From Cephalopachus bancanus (taxonomy: Eukaryota; Chordata; Mammalia; Primates; Tarsiidae), in assembly GCA_027257055.1 (NCBI GenBank), contig JAPVLO010000182.1:1178001-1242000 (forward strand): a stretch of DNA of 64,000 bases. The letters run 5' to 3'. Each line of letters opens with the position of its first letter. The first letter of the stretch is position 1. This document shows, in pieces, positions 1 to 12,690 of this stretch. The notes beneath the pieces were generated by a model. The model ran no database searches, was not told where the DNA came from, and was given only the letters and a program-made list of their open reading frames with translations. The position numbers were made by a program, and so were the translations under genes.

Positions 1-2654
1 TTATTATGTGACAGAAGTTATAACAATCAAAATTATGGAAGGCTTTTGTTTTATGTTGTGTCTAAGAAAGCACAGTCAGGGTGAGTGGAAAAAAAAGAAA
101 GAAGATAGAAGGCATTAATGTGGATGTCATTATGTAGGGCATACATTTTAAAAGCGCAGCACTGCGTTATTTGAAGTGAGGGGAAGGCTGAAGAGAGAGG
201 GGGGACATGTGACGAGCATAAGCGCCGCAAGTGAGGAGACGCCAAGCCAGGCCGAATTCACGCGCAGTGTGAACTCAGTGGATGAGCGGGAACGGCCGAG
301 ATAAGTGACAGGAGGTAAAAGGAGCAGCGGGAGCAGGGGCAGAGGCGAGAAGCCGACACACCGAAATCAGATGAGAACCCAAGCGGAGCAAGAGGCCAGG
401 TGAAAAAAATTAAAATTGCTCAACTCCTTTGTGAAAAAGCGAAGCCCCACCGAATTGTTGGAAAAGAGGCAAGGGCCCGACATCAGGGCAAGATGCGTGC
501 GGAGTCATTATGAAAACTAAATGTGTTTTCTGTTTAGTTTGGTTGCTTTGTGAATCTGGAACCATTCTGACATGTGGAAATACTCATTTTGATGTGCTTA
601 AAGTGTATTGATTATGGTAATTGTTTTTTCTGTGTTAGTTGCAGTCCATTGTGATTTCCTGTGGGCTACTGTAACTGCTTTTTAACCTGCTCTGTGGGCT
701 CATTTGGTCTGGGGCGTCAAGGTGACCCCTGCACGTCAGCCTCACTATACTTACAAGACAGAAGCAGCACAGTCCACTCAAGGGAGAGAAATTTACAAAG
801 GTGGGGCAGGTGTTTGTGCATCTCAGCGAGGAACACCATGCAGGGCTGTGGGTGCTGAGGAGAGCATGAGAAGGAGGTTTTTGTTTTGACCACTCCCCGA
901 GCCAGTGGCTTTCTGTTCCGGGCCGTGAGGAAGACAGCAATGGAGGTGACCCTCACAGTCATCTTGCGGAGTTTCCCACATTCGTTACCAACCTTAGGAG
1001 AGAACCCATCTCTGGATCCACTGCCATGGTCCTGGCATTTTGCCTTTCCATTCATTGTTCTGTCCTGTTTTCCTTACATGAAAAGAGCCCCCAGCATTCC
1101 TGTAGCATACCATCTGTATTTGTGGATTACTCGCCAGATATGTGAATTGTCAGTTTCAAGTACGTCTTCTGCCCATGTCAGGATTGCTGCCCAGGCCTGT
1201 GCCTGTCTGGGATTATGCATTGATATCTGTGTGTGTGGTGTGTCAGCTATGAAAAAGGCAAATGATCCTTTTTGAAATAAGTTGCAGTATATACCTCATC
1301 CAGGTTCCTCATTTGTCCTTCATCATGGCAGATATTAAATATGTACCATTAGCCAGCATTTATTGAGCTCTCACTGCCAAGCCCTATGCTTGGTAATCCT
1401 TGAACAGCTGTATGAGGTAAACACCATTATGGACCCACTTTACAGAGGAAATGAAGGCTTAGAAACTTCCTAAGGAAACCTGCTTATAACTCACCCCTTC
1501 TTTCACAGAAGCAGCATTAAACATCCTTGATCAAGAAATGTCAGTACTTTATTACTTGTGTTATCAAATACAAGTTAGCCAGCCAAGCCTTAAATATTTA
1601 AAAGTGCCTGTTTTACCCCACAATATACTTTATACTTCAGTATAAAGTTTTCCTCATCACGACTTCTCTATAATGCTTAATTCTTCCCTTTTGGTGTACC
1701 ACACCGTGATCTGACACTGCAAACTTTGTACGTGGGATTAAAACCATTATAAGTAGTTCCCGGTATGTACTCTGATTTTTTTGTTTTGCATCTTCATTTT
1801 TTAATCAGATAAAATATTACAGATAAAATTCGGATCTCTTCTGTTCCTTTCCTCAGACCCATTTCCCTTCCGCTTTCTCTAGAAGCAGCTTTGATTATGA
1901 ATTTTGGGAGGAACTTTCAGTATGTTTTTATACTTATTATTACAGACATATGCATCTATAAACAATATGTAGCATTTTCAAATGTACTTTTAATATTGAC
2001 ATAAGTGTCAATACATGTTTTTTGCAACTTGATTTTTTCATCCCGTATTGGTTTTGAGATTTGTCTACAATGCACTTATACCTTTTGTTTATTTAACTTT
2101 CCCGTAGCATATTAATTGTCCCGTGATTACAATTTACTTGAAAATGAAAAAGTACATTTCAAAAGAATTTGTGCTTTGCCCTGTGTAACAGGGAGGAGAA
2201 ACTCTTGCCTAAAAGGCTTTCTGCCACCTTTGATTTGAGGAGTGGGGTGGGTGTATTTCAAGTGTGAGCCACAGCTCTGAGGTAAAAAGCATCTGGTCAA
2301 GGCTGAGCTAATACGTGCTGACTGGGTGAGGGAATGAGGAGTGGTTTTAAAATACAATTATGCGCAGAGCATGTGCTATTTAGAATCCCATTCGTCCCTC
2401 CCAGCAAGATCCTGTCACGCTGGTGTTGATGGCTGTATTCCTCTGCTATGGAAGAAACACAACTAGAGTAGACAAACATCTCTTTGGCATTTGTCTGATA
2501 TAAAGATAAAGACTTGGTCTCTACGTTTCCTCTGCAGTTGGTGAACATTTGTTGAACACCCACAGTGAAACAGGCACGGGAAATGCAGCTGCTTGCGATA
2601 TCATTTCCGTCTAAGAAGGAGCCTTGCTCCTTTTCTCTCTGTCTTTTATTAAAG
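1..2654 (+). other. WARS2: WARS2 intron (partial, upstream of the penultimate exon)
   Basis: This stretch precedes a WARS2 exon and ends in a good acceptor: a pyrimidine-rich run in 2627-2650 followed by AAAG at 2651-2654. I looked for the preceding WARS2 exon (the part leading to the LTYPVLQAADILLY region of the family) and did not find it, so the previous exon lies outside the window. Content is unremarkable AT-rich intron with one MIR-like fragment near 1.35 kb. Short open frames on both strands show no recognisable protein. Confidence 0.75.
1335..1485 (+). repeat. MIR-like ancient SINE fragment
   Basis: The text 'agcatttattgagctctcactgccaagccc' is followed by 'ctgtatgaggtaaacaccatta' and 'ccactttacagaggaaatgaaggc' in the order of the MIR consensus (motifs quoted here in parts). 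Divergence is high, as expected for a pan-mammalian SINE. Edges are approximate. Confidence 0.65.
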
Positions 2655-2773
2655 GTCCACACACGTTCCTGTCGGGGAGGATCAAGTCCAGCACATGGAA
2701 CTGGTTCAGGATCTGGCACGAGGTTTCAACACGAAGTATGGGGAGTTCTTTCCGGTGCCCAAGTCCATTCTAA
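2655..2773 (+). CDS. WARS2: WARS2, penultimate coding exon (mitochondrial tryptophanyl-tRNA synthetase)
   Basis: WARS2 is the mitochondrial class I synthetase that charges tRNA-Trp with tryptophan in the matrix. The exon starts after AAAG (2651-2654). Base 2655 completes a split codon, then 39 codons follow (2656-2772) and base 2773 starts the next codon. The peptide begins [17 protein letters not shown] and ends [11 protein letters not shown], matching the mid-protein segment of the family; the VGEDQ..H..L..D motif is part of the Rossmann-fold active site of TrpRS enzymes. The donor is A|GTAAGC at 2773/2774. The A at 2773 joins CA at 4720-4721 to give Thr, recreating the SIL-T-SMKK junction of the known protein. 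The correct frame has no ATG near its start and is short, so a simple ORF scan misses it. Differences from the human protein as I recall it include R for Q, T for K and K for E near the end. Confidence 0.93.
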
Positions 2774-3060
2774 GTAAGCAGCAAATGTATGATTGTTGCA
2801 TCGGGACATATTTGGAAGAGCGCACTGGATAAAAGATAGGGGCTTAGAACTTTCGTAGGACTCCAGTCAGCTTTCACGTGGTCAGGCTTTAGGATTTGTA
2901 ACCAGAAACCTCATTGCTTTTCTGTGTCGTAGAACAAGTGGACCATGCTGGATTATTGAGGAAGACAACTAAAAACAGTTGAAGAAGTATAAGAGAGACC
3001 AAAATTTTAAAATAACATTTTTATTTATAGAATATCATATAATTTACAAAATTATATAAA

Positions 3061-3365
3061 CAGATGTCCTTGACTTATGATGGGATTACATCCTGATAAA
3101 CTGCTCATAAATTGACAATATCATAAACTGAAAATGCATTTAATACACCTAACCTACGGAATATCACAGCTTAGCGCAGCCAACCTTAAATGTGCTCAGA
3201 ACACTTACATGAACATGTTGAGTATCTCATACGATTTACTGAATAATGAAAGTGAAAGCAGAATGATTATGTGGGTACCTGAAGTGTGGTTTCTACTGAG
3301 TGGGTATTGCTTTTGTAACATCGTAAACTTGAAAAATTGTGAGTCAGACCATCACAGGTTGGGAA
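3061..3365. mobile_element. Tigger/MER-type non-autonomous DNA transposon
   Basis: A roughly 300-bp element starts with 'gatgtccttgacttatgatggg' (in parts) and ends with the near inverse ('gtgagtcagaccatcac'). It contains 'catttaatacacctaacct', typical of an old mammalian TcMar-Tigger-related MER family. The inverted ends are degenerate and there is no transposase frame. The exact subfamily is not asserted. Confidence 0.6.
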
Positions 3366-3902
3366 CCAATACACAACAGAGAAATGATAATCCCTATATT
3401 CTGTTTTCTTAATGAACAACTGAGATGGAATGAGCAGTCCACCTGCTGAATCTGAAATGTCGACTTGAGCCTTCGAGTCAGTGCTAGTCTGGAATCTTCT
3501 TGAGGAAAGAAGCTGTAAATCTCTATCAAAGTTTTGGTAGCAATGTAAACTTGTGGCAGGGGCAGAGATCACTGAACCTAACCACTGTCCATCTTTATTA
3601 AGCTGACAGCATTGTAAAGGAGTATAACATGTGCCTAGTGCTAATTTAGAAACATAAGGCAGGCATAAATTTTTAAGCTATTCCAACAGTTTACACATAA
3701 ATTAAGGGTGCCCTTTTGCATTGAAATCAACCTTCTTTTAGCAATAAGTAATATTTCAGTGTTTTAGCTTATTATTTTATCTATTTTAATTTTATATGCT
3801 TCTGTAATAGCCATAAAATAGGTAATTATTAATTACACTAGTTTATTAAGCGCAGCTTAACATCTTGATTCTAACAGAGCAATAAACAAGTCACTTTCTC
3901 CC

Positions 3903-3922
3903 GTGTGTGTGTGTGTGTGTGT
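3903..3922. repeat. (GT)10 microsatellite
   Basis: Perfect GT dinucleotide run in the WARS2 last intron. Confidence 0.95.
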
Positions 3923-3996
3923 AATGTGTTGGTATATATTCATGTAATCTTGGGTAAAGAAATGGAAAGATTGCCACAGATTGTTAAAATTGGTTG

Positions 3997-4293
3997 AGGG
4001 TGGTGGGGGTCGGTGGCTCAGCCTGTCATCCCAGCACTTTGGAAGACCGAGGTGAGTGGATTGCCTGAGCCTGCGGGTTCTAGACCAGCCCGGGCAACTT
4101 GGCGAGACCTCGTCTCTACAATAAAATAAAAATAGCCAGACGTGATAGCGCACGTCTGTAGTTCCAGCTACCTGGAAGGCTGAGACAAAAGGATTGCTGG
4201 AGCCCAACAGCTCAACGCTGGGGTGGCCATGAGCGTGCGTGTCACTGCACTACTCCAGCCTGGGTGAAGGAGTGAGATTCCAACTCAAAAAAA
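3997..4293 (+). mobile_element. Alu SINE, strepsirrhine-type, full-length dimer
   Basis: The left arm contains 'ggtggctcagcctgtcatcc', followed by 'ccagcactttgg', 'gaccagcccgggcaac' and an A-rich linker. The right arm ends 'gagattccaactc' plus poly-A. An 11-bp perfect target-site duplication, AAAATTGGTTG, lies at 3986-3996 and 4294-4304, which fixes the insertion boundaries. The CCAACTC ending and the 'ggggtggccatgagcgtg' segment differ from human Alus and point to a strepsirrhine subfamily. Confidence 0.92.
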
Positions 4294-4524
4294 AAAATTG
4301 GTTGGGACCTGGAAGGGCAGGGGTCGTGTACAGGGGGTAACTGGTAGAGAAAAGCAGAGAAGAAAGAGAGAGGAAAGAAATAAACAGTACTTTCTAAAAA
4401 AGTAAAAACAGAATGATGACGCAAATTCATTTGTTTAAGATTATACACTTTTAAGTGGATATATGCATTAAAAGATGCCTGAAAAAATCAACAAAATGTT
4501 AACAGTATTTCAGATGGTCTTTGC

Positions 4525-4526
4525 TT

Positions 4527-4564
<38 letters not shown>
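4525..4564. repeat. (CT)n-(TA)n compound microsatellite
   Basis: About 13 CT units run directly into about 7 TA units, 155 bp upstream of the last WARS2 exon. Confidence 0.95.
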
Positions 4565-4719
4565 GCATGAACTTTTTCACAATGTGTTTACTATTTGTAC
4601 AATCAGTTAAAAGTAATAGTCACTTGGTATTCTTGGGGTTTTTAAGATCTAGAGAGTGACATTCTTGGTGATTGTTTTGTTTTTGTTTTTCATGTGTGTG
4701 TGTTGGTGTTTTTACATAG

Positions 4720-5168
4720 CATCAATGAAGAAGGTAAAATCCCTTCGTGATCCTTCTGCCAAAATGTCAAAATCAGACCCTGACAAACTGGCCACCGTCC
4801 GGATAACAGACAGCCCAGAGGAGATAGTGCAGAAATTCCGCAAGGCTGTGACAGACTTCACCTCAGAGGTCACCTACGACCCGGCCAGCCGGGAGGGCGT
4901 CTCCAACATGGTGGCCATCCATGCGGCAGTGACTGGGCTCACCGTGGAGGAGGTGGTACAGCATAGCATAGGCCTGGACACAGCTCACTACAAGCTGATG
5001 GTGGCAGATGCTGTGATTGAGAAATTTGCTCCAATTAAGAGTGAAATTAAAAAACTGAAGATGGACCAGGACCATTTAGAGAAGGTTTTACAAGCTGGGT
5101 CTGCAAAAGCCAAAGAATTAGCATACCCTGTGTGCCAGGAGGTGAAGAAATTGGTGGGGTTTCTATAG
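4720..5168 (+). CDS. WARS2: WARS2, last coding exon with stop codon
   Basis: This exon encodes the C-terminal 149 residues, the same length as I recall for this part of the human protein. Bases 4720-4721 complete the Thr codon begun at 2773; then 148 codons and TAG (5166-5168). The peptide opens [24 protein letters not shown] (4761-4775) is the class I aminoacyl-tRNA synthetase signature loop that binds ATP and stabilises the transition state. The rest is the helical anticodon-binding region, rich in Lys/Glu helices, ending [11 protein letters not shown]. The acceptor is ACATAG (4714-4719) after a T-rich tract. An open frame continues upstream to an ATG at 4656, but that segment is intronic and hydrophobic by chance. 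There are no frameshifts, so the gene looks functional. Substitutions relative to human are conservative and cluster in the surface helices, not in KMSKS. Confidence 0.96.
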
Positions 5169-5985
5169 CAAATTTCAGTGAATCCTAAAAAGGCCTGTGT
5201 GTCTTACAGTCTGTGCACTCCGCTAAAGGCGGCTTTCCTCAAAAGCAAAGAGTTACGGTTTGGGGACATTTAATTTGGTATTTGTTATGGTTGGTTATTG
5301 GCTTCATTTGATGACTAATGCTGTATAGCTCTCAAGTAGAACAGTGTTCTAAACCCCATCAGCAGAGTGCTGTGACCAGAAAAAAAAAAAACATTAAAGA
5401 AGGCATAGCTGTATGAATTTCCAATTATTTGAGGCTCACTCCTTGATCTACGCAATTGTGATTGAGGTAAGCAGTCATCTGGGTAATGGGTTATCATTTG
5501 TGCTTCTCTCTGGAGTACTTAAAAGGTGCTCACTTTGTCTGTGCCACCCCTTTTAAAAATCACTGCTACAGGTCTTAGACCTATTAATTATTGAGATGTC
5601 CTTTGATCTCATTTGTATTCAAATCTCATAGCAATAAGTTCATTTGTCACTGAGACGGTGCCTGCTTTAATGTACTTAAGCTTCTTAACTTACTTTCCAA
5701 GAGACCACACCAACTGTTCCAGCAAGTATTTGTCTGTGTCTTAATTCAGAGCTATAGGATGTGATCTTCTAAGAAGGCTGCATTATTTCAGCCTGATTTA
5801 TTGTTCAAGGGCCCAAATCCCTGAATTTTTAAACCTTCCTTGTCTTCCCTTCAGCTGGGTCTCACCAACCCCCTGTGAACTGTGTAGGAGAATGGTTGCC
5901 ACTTTACACACGAGGAAAACGAAGCTCAGGAGTACAGTTAGCTGGTGCAGTTTCACTCAGTAAGATGCAAATCCAGGAATAAAAC
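5169..5985 (+). other. WARS2: WARS2 3' untranslated region (extent uncertain)
   Basis: Sequence after the stop is AT-rich and non-repetitive to about 5.86 kb. Candidate polyadenylation hexamers are ATTAAA at 5393-5398 and AATAAA at 5978-5983; the second lies inside a MIR-like segment. Without transcript data the true cleavage site cannot be chosen. Confidence 0.5.
5393..5398 (+). terminator. Candidate poly(A) signal ATTAAA for WARS2
   Basis: First common hexamer variant downstream of the stop (225 bases after it), directly after an A12 run. Only a candidate; 3'-end sequencing would decide. Confidence 0.35.
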
Positions 5986-6010
5986 CCTTACTCCTTATTC
6001 CTAAGAGTAG
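5865..6010 (+). repeat. MIR-like fragment
   Basis: 'gccactttacacacgaggaaaac' (in parts) followed by 'gcaaatccaggaat' has the order of the MIR core. Divergent. Confidence 0.55.
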
Positions 6011-7040
6011 TGCTTTTCTCATCAACGCAAGACCCCAAAAGGCAGTATGTTTGAGTCTCTAAACATTCTCATTTTGAAAGTGGCTCTTGGAAATACAGGA
6101 CCTAAGCTACTGATTTTGCTGATGTCAGGACCTTAGCCAATAGCTGCCTACTTTAGATCTGGCGTCACCCAAACTTGGTCACATTTCCCCCTCAAAATCT
6201 CCAAGGCAAGTCCCTCGTTTGTCTTCTATGCTGATTGCAGAGACACTTTAAAATGTTTTCTGCCCAACGAAATCATAGTGAGACCTGACAAGTCAGATAT
6301 TCCCAATGAGAGGGAGTTTCCCATCTTGCATCTCCCCCAGTGTCTCTAAGTAATCATAACTCTCTCCCACACCTGAAAAATGAAAATAAGAATTCTAACT
6401 TACATACCAGGACCTGTTAGCAAGACTGATTTTGTGACCGAAATTGCTTGTGAAGTTTTTTGCCAACGAGTGCCATTTATACATACATGACTAGCATGTT
6501 GGATAAATCGTTTTTGCTCATGTTTCCTAAGGGAAGGGAGTGGCTCTTGCACCAGAACAGATATAGATCCAAAAAACCACAACACACTTTGTTCCAGAAT
6601 CCAAATCAAAAGACCCTTTTAAAGATTCTTGGAGCTAGCCTGGATCATGTGAAAAGGAAACATTTGCCTTTTGGCTCTTATCTTGAAATGGGATGTCTAT
6701 AGTCGTAGAGTCTCTTTGAGCATATTTCATACACAGACTTTTTTTCTCTTTCAAAGGAAACTTTGAAAGGGTTATAAATAGTAGAAAATAACAAAGTTAA
6801 AGGTAGATCTATCAAACCAATTGTCTGTTTGTCAGTCTGTGTAGTTTTTACCCCCTTACAATACCTTTCCTCCAAAGAACCAAAGACATTATGGAGATAA
6901 TCTTAGAGGGGAAAGACATAAACTGTGTTAACTTGTGTTAACACCAGTCTGTGCATGGTAAGGTTGGATTTGTGTGCATCCTGTTGTTATTTTCTCAAAG
7001 TGACCCACATGCTCAAATCCAAAAGTGGCCTATGATGATT
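6011..7040. other. Intergenic, nothing recognised
   Basis: AT-rich unique-looking DNA between the WARS2 3' end and the ERVL LTR. Short open frames on both strands show no protein signature. Confidence 0.6.
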
Positions 7041-7044
7041 GCCC

Positions 7045-7560
7045 AATGTATTAGGATTCTCCAGAGAAACAGAGCCAATAGGATATACACAGAGATACCC
7101 AAGAGAGGATTTGTTGTGGGAACTGGCTCACATGATCATGGAGGCTAAGGACTTCCATTATATGCTCTCTGCAACCTGGAGAGCCGGGAAGCCTGGTGGT
7201 ATAATTCAGAGTGAAAGCCTGAGAAGCAGGAATGCCAACATGAAACTCTCAGTTCAAGGCCAAAGGTGTAAGTCTCAGAGTATGAAGTCCTGAGAACCAT
7301 GAGATCCAGTGTCCCAGGGCTGAAGGAGGGTGTCCCAGCTCAAGGAAAGGACAAACTTGCCCTTCCTTTGCCTTTGTGTTCTGGTTGGGTCCTCAACTGA
7401 TTGTGTGAGACCTGCCCAACGTCGATGAGGCGGATCTTCGTACTGATTCAGTTGTCTCTTCCAGAAGCACCTTTACAGACACACCCAGTAATGCGTTACC
7501 AGTTTTCTGGGTGTCCCTTAGTCCAGTCAAGTTGGCACAAAAAATTAACCATCATACCCC
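7045..7560 (-). mobile_element. Solo LTR of an ERVL-type endogenous retrovirus (MLT2-like)
   Basis: On the + strand it begins 'tattaggattctccagagaaac' (in parts) and ends near 'aaattaaccatcat', the reverse of the MLT2 LTR ends, so the element lies on the - strand. About 515 bp, diverged, with no internal retroviral genes attached. It is an ancient solo LTR left by recombination between two LTRs. Confidence 0.8.
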
Positions 7561-7979
7561 ATGATCTCAGGAAGTGGATAAAAGAGCCAAGGCTGGGATT
7601 TAGATCTATCATCACACCCCGTCCACATCCACTTACCATTTACAGGCTTCCTCACCATCTTTCCAATAGAGATGAAGAATCAGGAAAAGTCTGTGTCACC
7701 TCAAGAAGTGACTTTAATTCTTGTTTTTTTTTGTTTTGTGGAACGTTGAAATGGTGGGAAATATTGGTGCTCTGCAGCTTCACCTGTTGGCAAACTCAAC
7801 TTCAGACCCGCTTTGACAACTAGTCACTCAGAACTGGGGGTATCTTGCCATTTGTAGGTGCCTCATGAGCATTTATCAAAAGGATGTCAGAAAATGGGCT
7901 AGGAATTTCTAATAAAGTATTACCCCCCCAGATACTATTGATGCATACTGTAAAGATGCTTATCATAAAACTGTAACTA

Positions 7980-8385
7980 ACACTATTGAGTTCTCAGTAT
8001 GTATCAGACACCATACCAAATGCCTTGTCACTTTTTCCACGTGTGGTCTCACATCAGCAACATGAGTGTCACTTGGGAACTCTTTAAGAATGTAAATTCT
8101 CTGGCTCTGCCTTAGACCTACTGAATCAAAAATTTGGGGGATGGACCCAGTAATTGGTGTCTTGGCCTTTCAGGAGATTCTGATGCATGCTAAACGTTAT
8201 ATGAATTCTCTTCACTTCATCCTCATAAACTAATACAGTTGTCACTGTTATCAACCTCATAGTACTAAGGTTGAAACTGAGGCATAGGAGTTTGAGTTAT
8301 TTGCCCAGCATAGTTCAGTTTCTAAAGGGTGGAGGCAGGATTCAAACCCAGATCATCTGATCTAGATGCTCCCACCAGGACAGTG
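7980..8385 (-). repeat. MIR-like SINE split by a MER5A insertion
   Basis: The left part 'ttgagttctcagtatgtatcag' (in parts) and the right part 'gttgaaactgaggcatagg...gattcaaacccagat' together resemble one MIR, interrupted at about 8045-8200. Orientation is uncertain. Confidence 0.55.
8045..8203 (+). mobile_element. MER5A hAT-Charlie DNA transposon
   Basis: 'gtcacttgggaactctttaag', 'cctactgaatcaaaaattt' and 'gattctgatgcatgctaaac' follow the MER5A consensus order. Non-autonomous, no coding capacity. It is nested in an older MIR. Confidence 0.75.
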
Positions 8386-8389
8386 GTCC

Positions 8390-8862
8390 CCAGCCTTTCT
8401 GGCATCAGGGACCAGTTTCACGGGAGACAATTTTTCCGTGGACCTGGGAGGGAGAGGGAGGGTTTGGGGATGATTTGAGTGCTGTATTTATTTATTATTT
8501 ACTGTGCACTTTATTTCTACCGCTATTACATTGTAACATGTAATGAAATGATTATACAGCTCGCCAAAATGCAGACCAGTGAGAGCCCTGAGCTTGTTTC
8601 CCTGCAGCTAGATGGTCTCATCTGGGGGTGAGGAGAGACAGTGACCCAGTCCAGTCGACTCTGCCATCTCATCTTGGTTGCTGTCACTGCATACTTCACA
8701 AAGATAGGATGTTGAAGTGGAAGCAGGCGTTTCGGTGCTGATCTGAAAGGAGGTGGCGCTCAGGCAGCCGTGCGAGTGGTGGGGAGCAGATGCAGGTGGA
8801 GTTTTGCTCGCTTGTCCGCTCCTCGCCTCCTGCTGTGCTGCCAGGGGCTGGGGACCCTGCAC
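8390..8862 (+). mobile_element. MER1/Charlie3-type hAT DNA transposon
   Basis: The 5' end 'cagtggtccccagcctttc' and the 3' end 'ccaggggctggggaccctg' form the inverted termini typical of MER1/Charlie3. The interior has 'ctcgcctcctgctgtgctgcc' (in parts), matching the 3' part of the family. No transposase gene. The 8-bp flanks CACCAGGA and CACAAGGT are a decayed target duplication. Confidence 0.78.
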
Positions 8863-8924
8863 AAGGTCACAGTGACCCTCTGCACATGACTTTTGGTACG
8901 TATGGGAGTGATGTGCTTGAAGGC

Positions 8925-9095
8925 AACACTACCCAGTATGATATGTGTCCATTTAATAAAATTTAAATTAATGACAATTAAATAAATAAAAAATGTTGCA
9001 TCCTTGGCAGCACTTTCAAGTGCCCAATAGCTCCATGTAGCTAGAGGCTCTGTGTCGGACAGTGCAGACGAAAAACATGTCCATCATCACAGAAC
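8925..9095 (-). mobile_element. hAT-type MER fragment (MER3/MER20-like)
   Basis: 'tttcaagtgcccaatagctcc' (in parts), 'gtagctagaggc' and 'cggacagtgcaga' match the end of this hAT MER group ('CAATAGCCACATGTGGCTAG...GGACAGCGCAG'). An AT-rich interior is present. Subfamily not asserted. Confidence 0.55.
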
Positions 9096-9339
9096 TGGTT
9101 CTGCGGTCCATCAGCTTTCTGGTTTTGCTTATGAGAGGTCAGCTACATAAAGTTCAGGACTCTTCCTAGAAGGTTCCTTGACTGTGGAATTCATTAAGAT
9201 AGTAAGGGGATTTGTTGAGAATGAGAGATCACATAGTTTCAAAAGCAATACTAAATAATAAGATCTAGTGTTTATACTTGCTGTATGCTGGGCACTTTGC
9301 AAGTGGATTTGCATTCAATAGCTCAATTAATTAATTAAT

Positions 9340-10720
<1,381 letters not shown>

Positions 10721-10724
10721 GTAT

Positions 10725-10950
10725 TTTAATCATAGTCTCACTGTCATCCAGACTGAAGTGCGGTGGCATAATCACGGCTCACCACAGCCTTGACCTCAGG
10801 GCTCTGGCAATCCTTCCGATTCAGCCTCCCAAGCAGTTGGAACTACAGGTGCATACCATACCACGCTTGGCTTATTTAGGTATTCGTTGATCCATTCATT
10901 CATTTTTGTAGAAATGGTATCTTGCTGTGTTGCCCAGCCTGCTCTCAAAC
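10725..10950 (-). mobile_element. Alu SINE, old, truncated
   Basis: 'agtctcactgtcatccagac', 'cataatcacggctcacc' and 'cagcctcccaagcag' are the antisense of an Alu. The distal arm stops after 'tgttgcccagcctgctctc', so about one fifth is missing. Confidence 0.85.
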
Positions 10951-12249
10951 AAAAAACTGTCAGTTCCACGCAGATCAACCTAATATAGTCAACGAACAAG
11001 CATTGTGGAGCACCTGTTTTGCAGGCACCATCCAAGCAGCAAGGATTAGAAACGAGACACAGCACCTACGCTCAGGCTCCTTGTCCATGTGAAAATGGGC
11101 ATGAAAAGCCTGTGAGCAGCAGAGTGGGAACTCTTGTTCCGAGTCTTGTCCTTCTCCTGGGTTCATCAGCTATGCCACGAACTCTTAATTATTTGGAATG
11201 TGGCTTCTTCATAGCATACTAAGTGGTCCTTGAATAAATAAAATATTTACTTTTCTATATAACTCATTTTTTGTGTACTCTTCCCATCTACCCACATATG
11301 CACATAATAAAACAGGTTTACAGTCCTCATTTTCTAAAAGAGTTTCTGAAAATCAGATGATGTGACTTTATGTGATTCTATTTAGAATCACTTGGCTCGA
11401 CTTTTACAAATTTCTGTTTTTTGAGTAATGATTAAAAATGCAGGCTTCTCCGGAGAAGAAGGCCATGTGCTGTGTGCCTGGCCCTTCCCACCAGCCCTCC
11501 CGGCACCAGCCTGTGCCACAGGGATGCCCACTGAGCACCGTTGTCAGTTCAGATAAAAAGGTTATCCAGAGTTCCCTGAGTCTGCCGTACCCTTGCTGCC
11601 AGAGAGGGGTTCTGTGTCACAGAAACAGAGAGCTGAATACAGCGTGTTCCCACTCATAACCGGGCCCTGATCACTGGCCACACGAGCACAAGGGTGGATC
11701 GGCAGACGCTGGGCACTGCTGGGGGAGTGCGGGGGGGCGCAGAGGGCCTGTGGCAACACGGGTGCCAGGTCCGCTGTCGTGCGAGAGAGGACCCGCTACA
11801 GTCTCAGCTTCACCTGCAGGCAGCTCGTGCAGTAAGGCCTTGCTTGCACCCTGCAACTTTAAAATAGAAGAGAGGGTTCTGTGGTGGTTTTGAAAAACGA
11901 AAGACTGCGCGGCTTCTCCAGACACGCATGGACACCAGCCCTGGGGGGAGAAATGTGCCCATCGTGAACCAGACGGCAAGTGGGCCAGAAGCGTATTGTC
12001 CCTCAGCAGTCAGTACTCCAGGAGACAGTTCTTGCCCGGAAAGGGGAGGTGGGGACTCAGGGAAATGCAAGGCTGCAAAGTTGTTTTACTGAGGTTCCCC
12101 GTTCTGGGCCCCTTAGGGGGAAATTAACCAAGAGTGGGATTTCCGAGGTCGCTGGCTCCTCAGTGGCTTACTCTGTGTTCTTTCATCGTTTTTGTGTCGG
12201 CCTTTGCGACCTTCTGTTTTCGAGTCATCCTTGAAGCTCCCTCAAGCTC
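10951..12249. other. Intergenic, nothing recognised
   Basis: Composition rises from AT-rich to GC-rich toward 12.2 kb. No gene-like signal was found in any frame. Confidence 0.5.
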
Positions 12250-12690
12250 AGTATCAAGACAGAGTAAGTAACCCCAACCCCGCCCGAGCCCTTTTCAGCT
12301 CTGGCACTCCCCTAGCCCGGCGCTTCCGAGCCCCGCCCGCACGACCACCTCCCTGCTGGTCACCGCAAAAGGTGTTGCCGAGATCCCCCCTGCCTCCCGA
12401 GTGGGTTTCGCGAGGCTCTTCCGCAGGCTTCCCTGATGTTCCACGGCGCTGCCCATCCGGCGTCTGAGCGCGCGTGCGCCTCTTCCGTCCTCGCCGCTCG
12501 CCCGTGGGCACCGGCCACCGGGGACGCCGCACGCCGACCCGCCGCCAGCCCACCGTCCTTCCTGCCCGGCCACTCTCGTGACGACCGTCCCCCACACCTG
12601 CAACTCCGTTCTCAGCACACCCGCTGTTCCTTCGCGCTCCTCTCGGGAGGAGAGCACCTGCGCGTGGACGGGCATTTCGACGTGTCAAGG
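12250..12690. promoter_or_regulatory. Small CpG island
   Basis: GC-rich and CpG-dense block flanked by ordinary sequence on both sides. It is open in several frames on both strands (up to 144 codons on -), as expected from composition. A GAGTAAGTA donor-like site sits at the left edge (about 12.26 kb). It could be the promoter of a non-coding transcript or an orphan island. No coding gene is supported. Confidence 0.6.

Larger units (their letters stand above)
2774..4719 (+). other. WARS2: WARS2 last intron
   Basis: It is bounded by GTAAGC (2774-2779) and by a T-rich tract ending TTTTTACATAG (4709-4719). It contains a non-autonomous DNA transposon (about 3.06-3.36 kb), a GT microsatellite (3903-3922), a strepsirrhine-type Alu (3997-4293) and a CT/TA microsatellite (4525-4564). 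Nothing else with recognisable coding signal was seen. Confidence 0.9.

Noticed and set aside
3857..4207. 116-codon - frame with CRDEVSPSCPGWSRT-like peptide
   Set aside because: Antisense translation of an Alu, a classic false ORF; similar frames at 9.5, 13.6, 16.1, 19.3, 56.5 and 63.4 kb are rejected for the same reason.
4656..4719. In-frame ATG extension upstream of the last WARS2 exon
   Set aside because: The segment is the T-rich intron end; splice phase and family sequence place the exon start at 4720.
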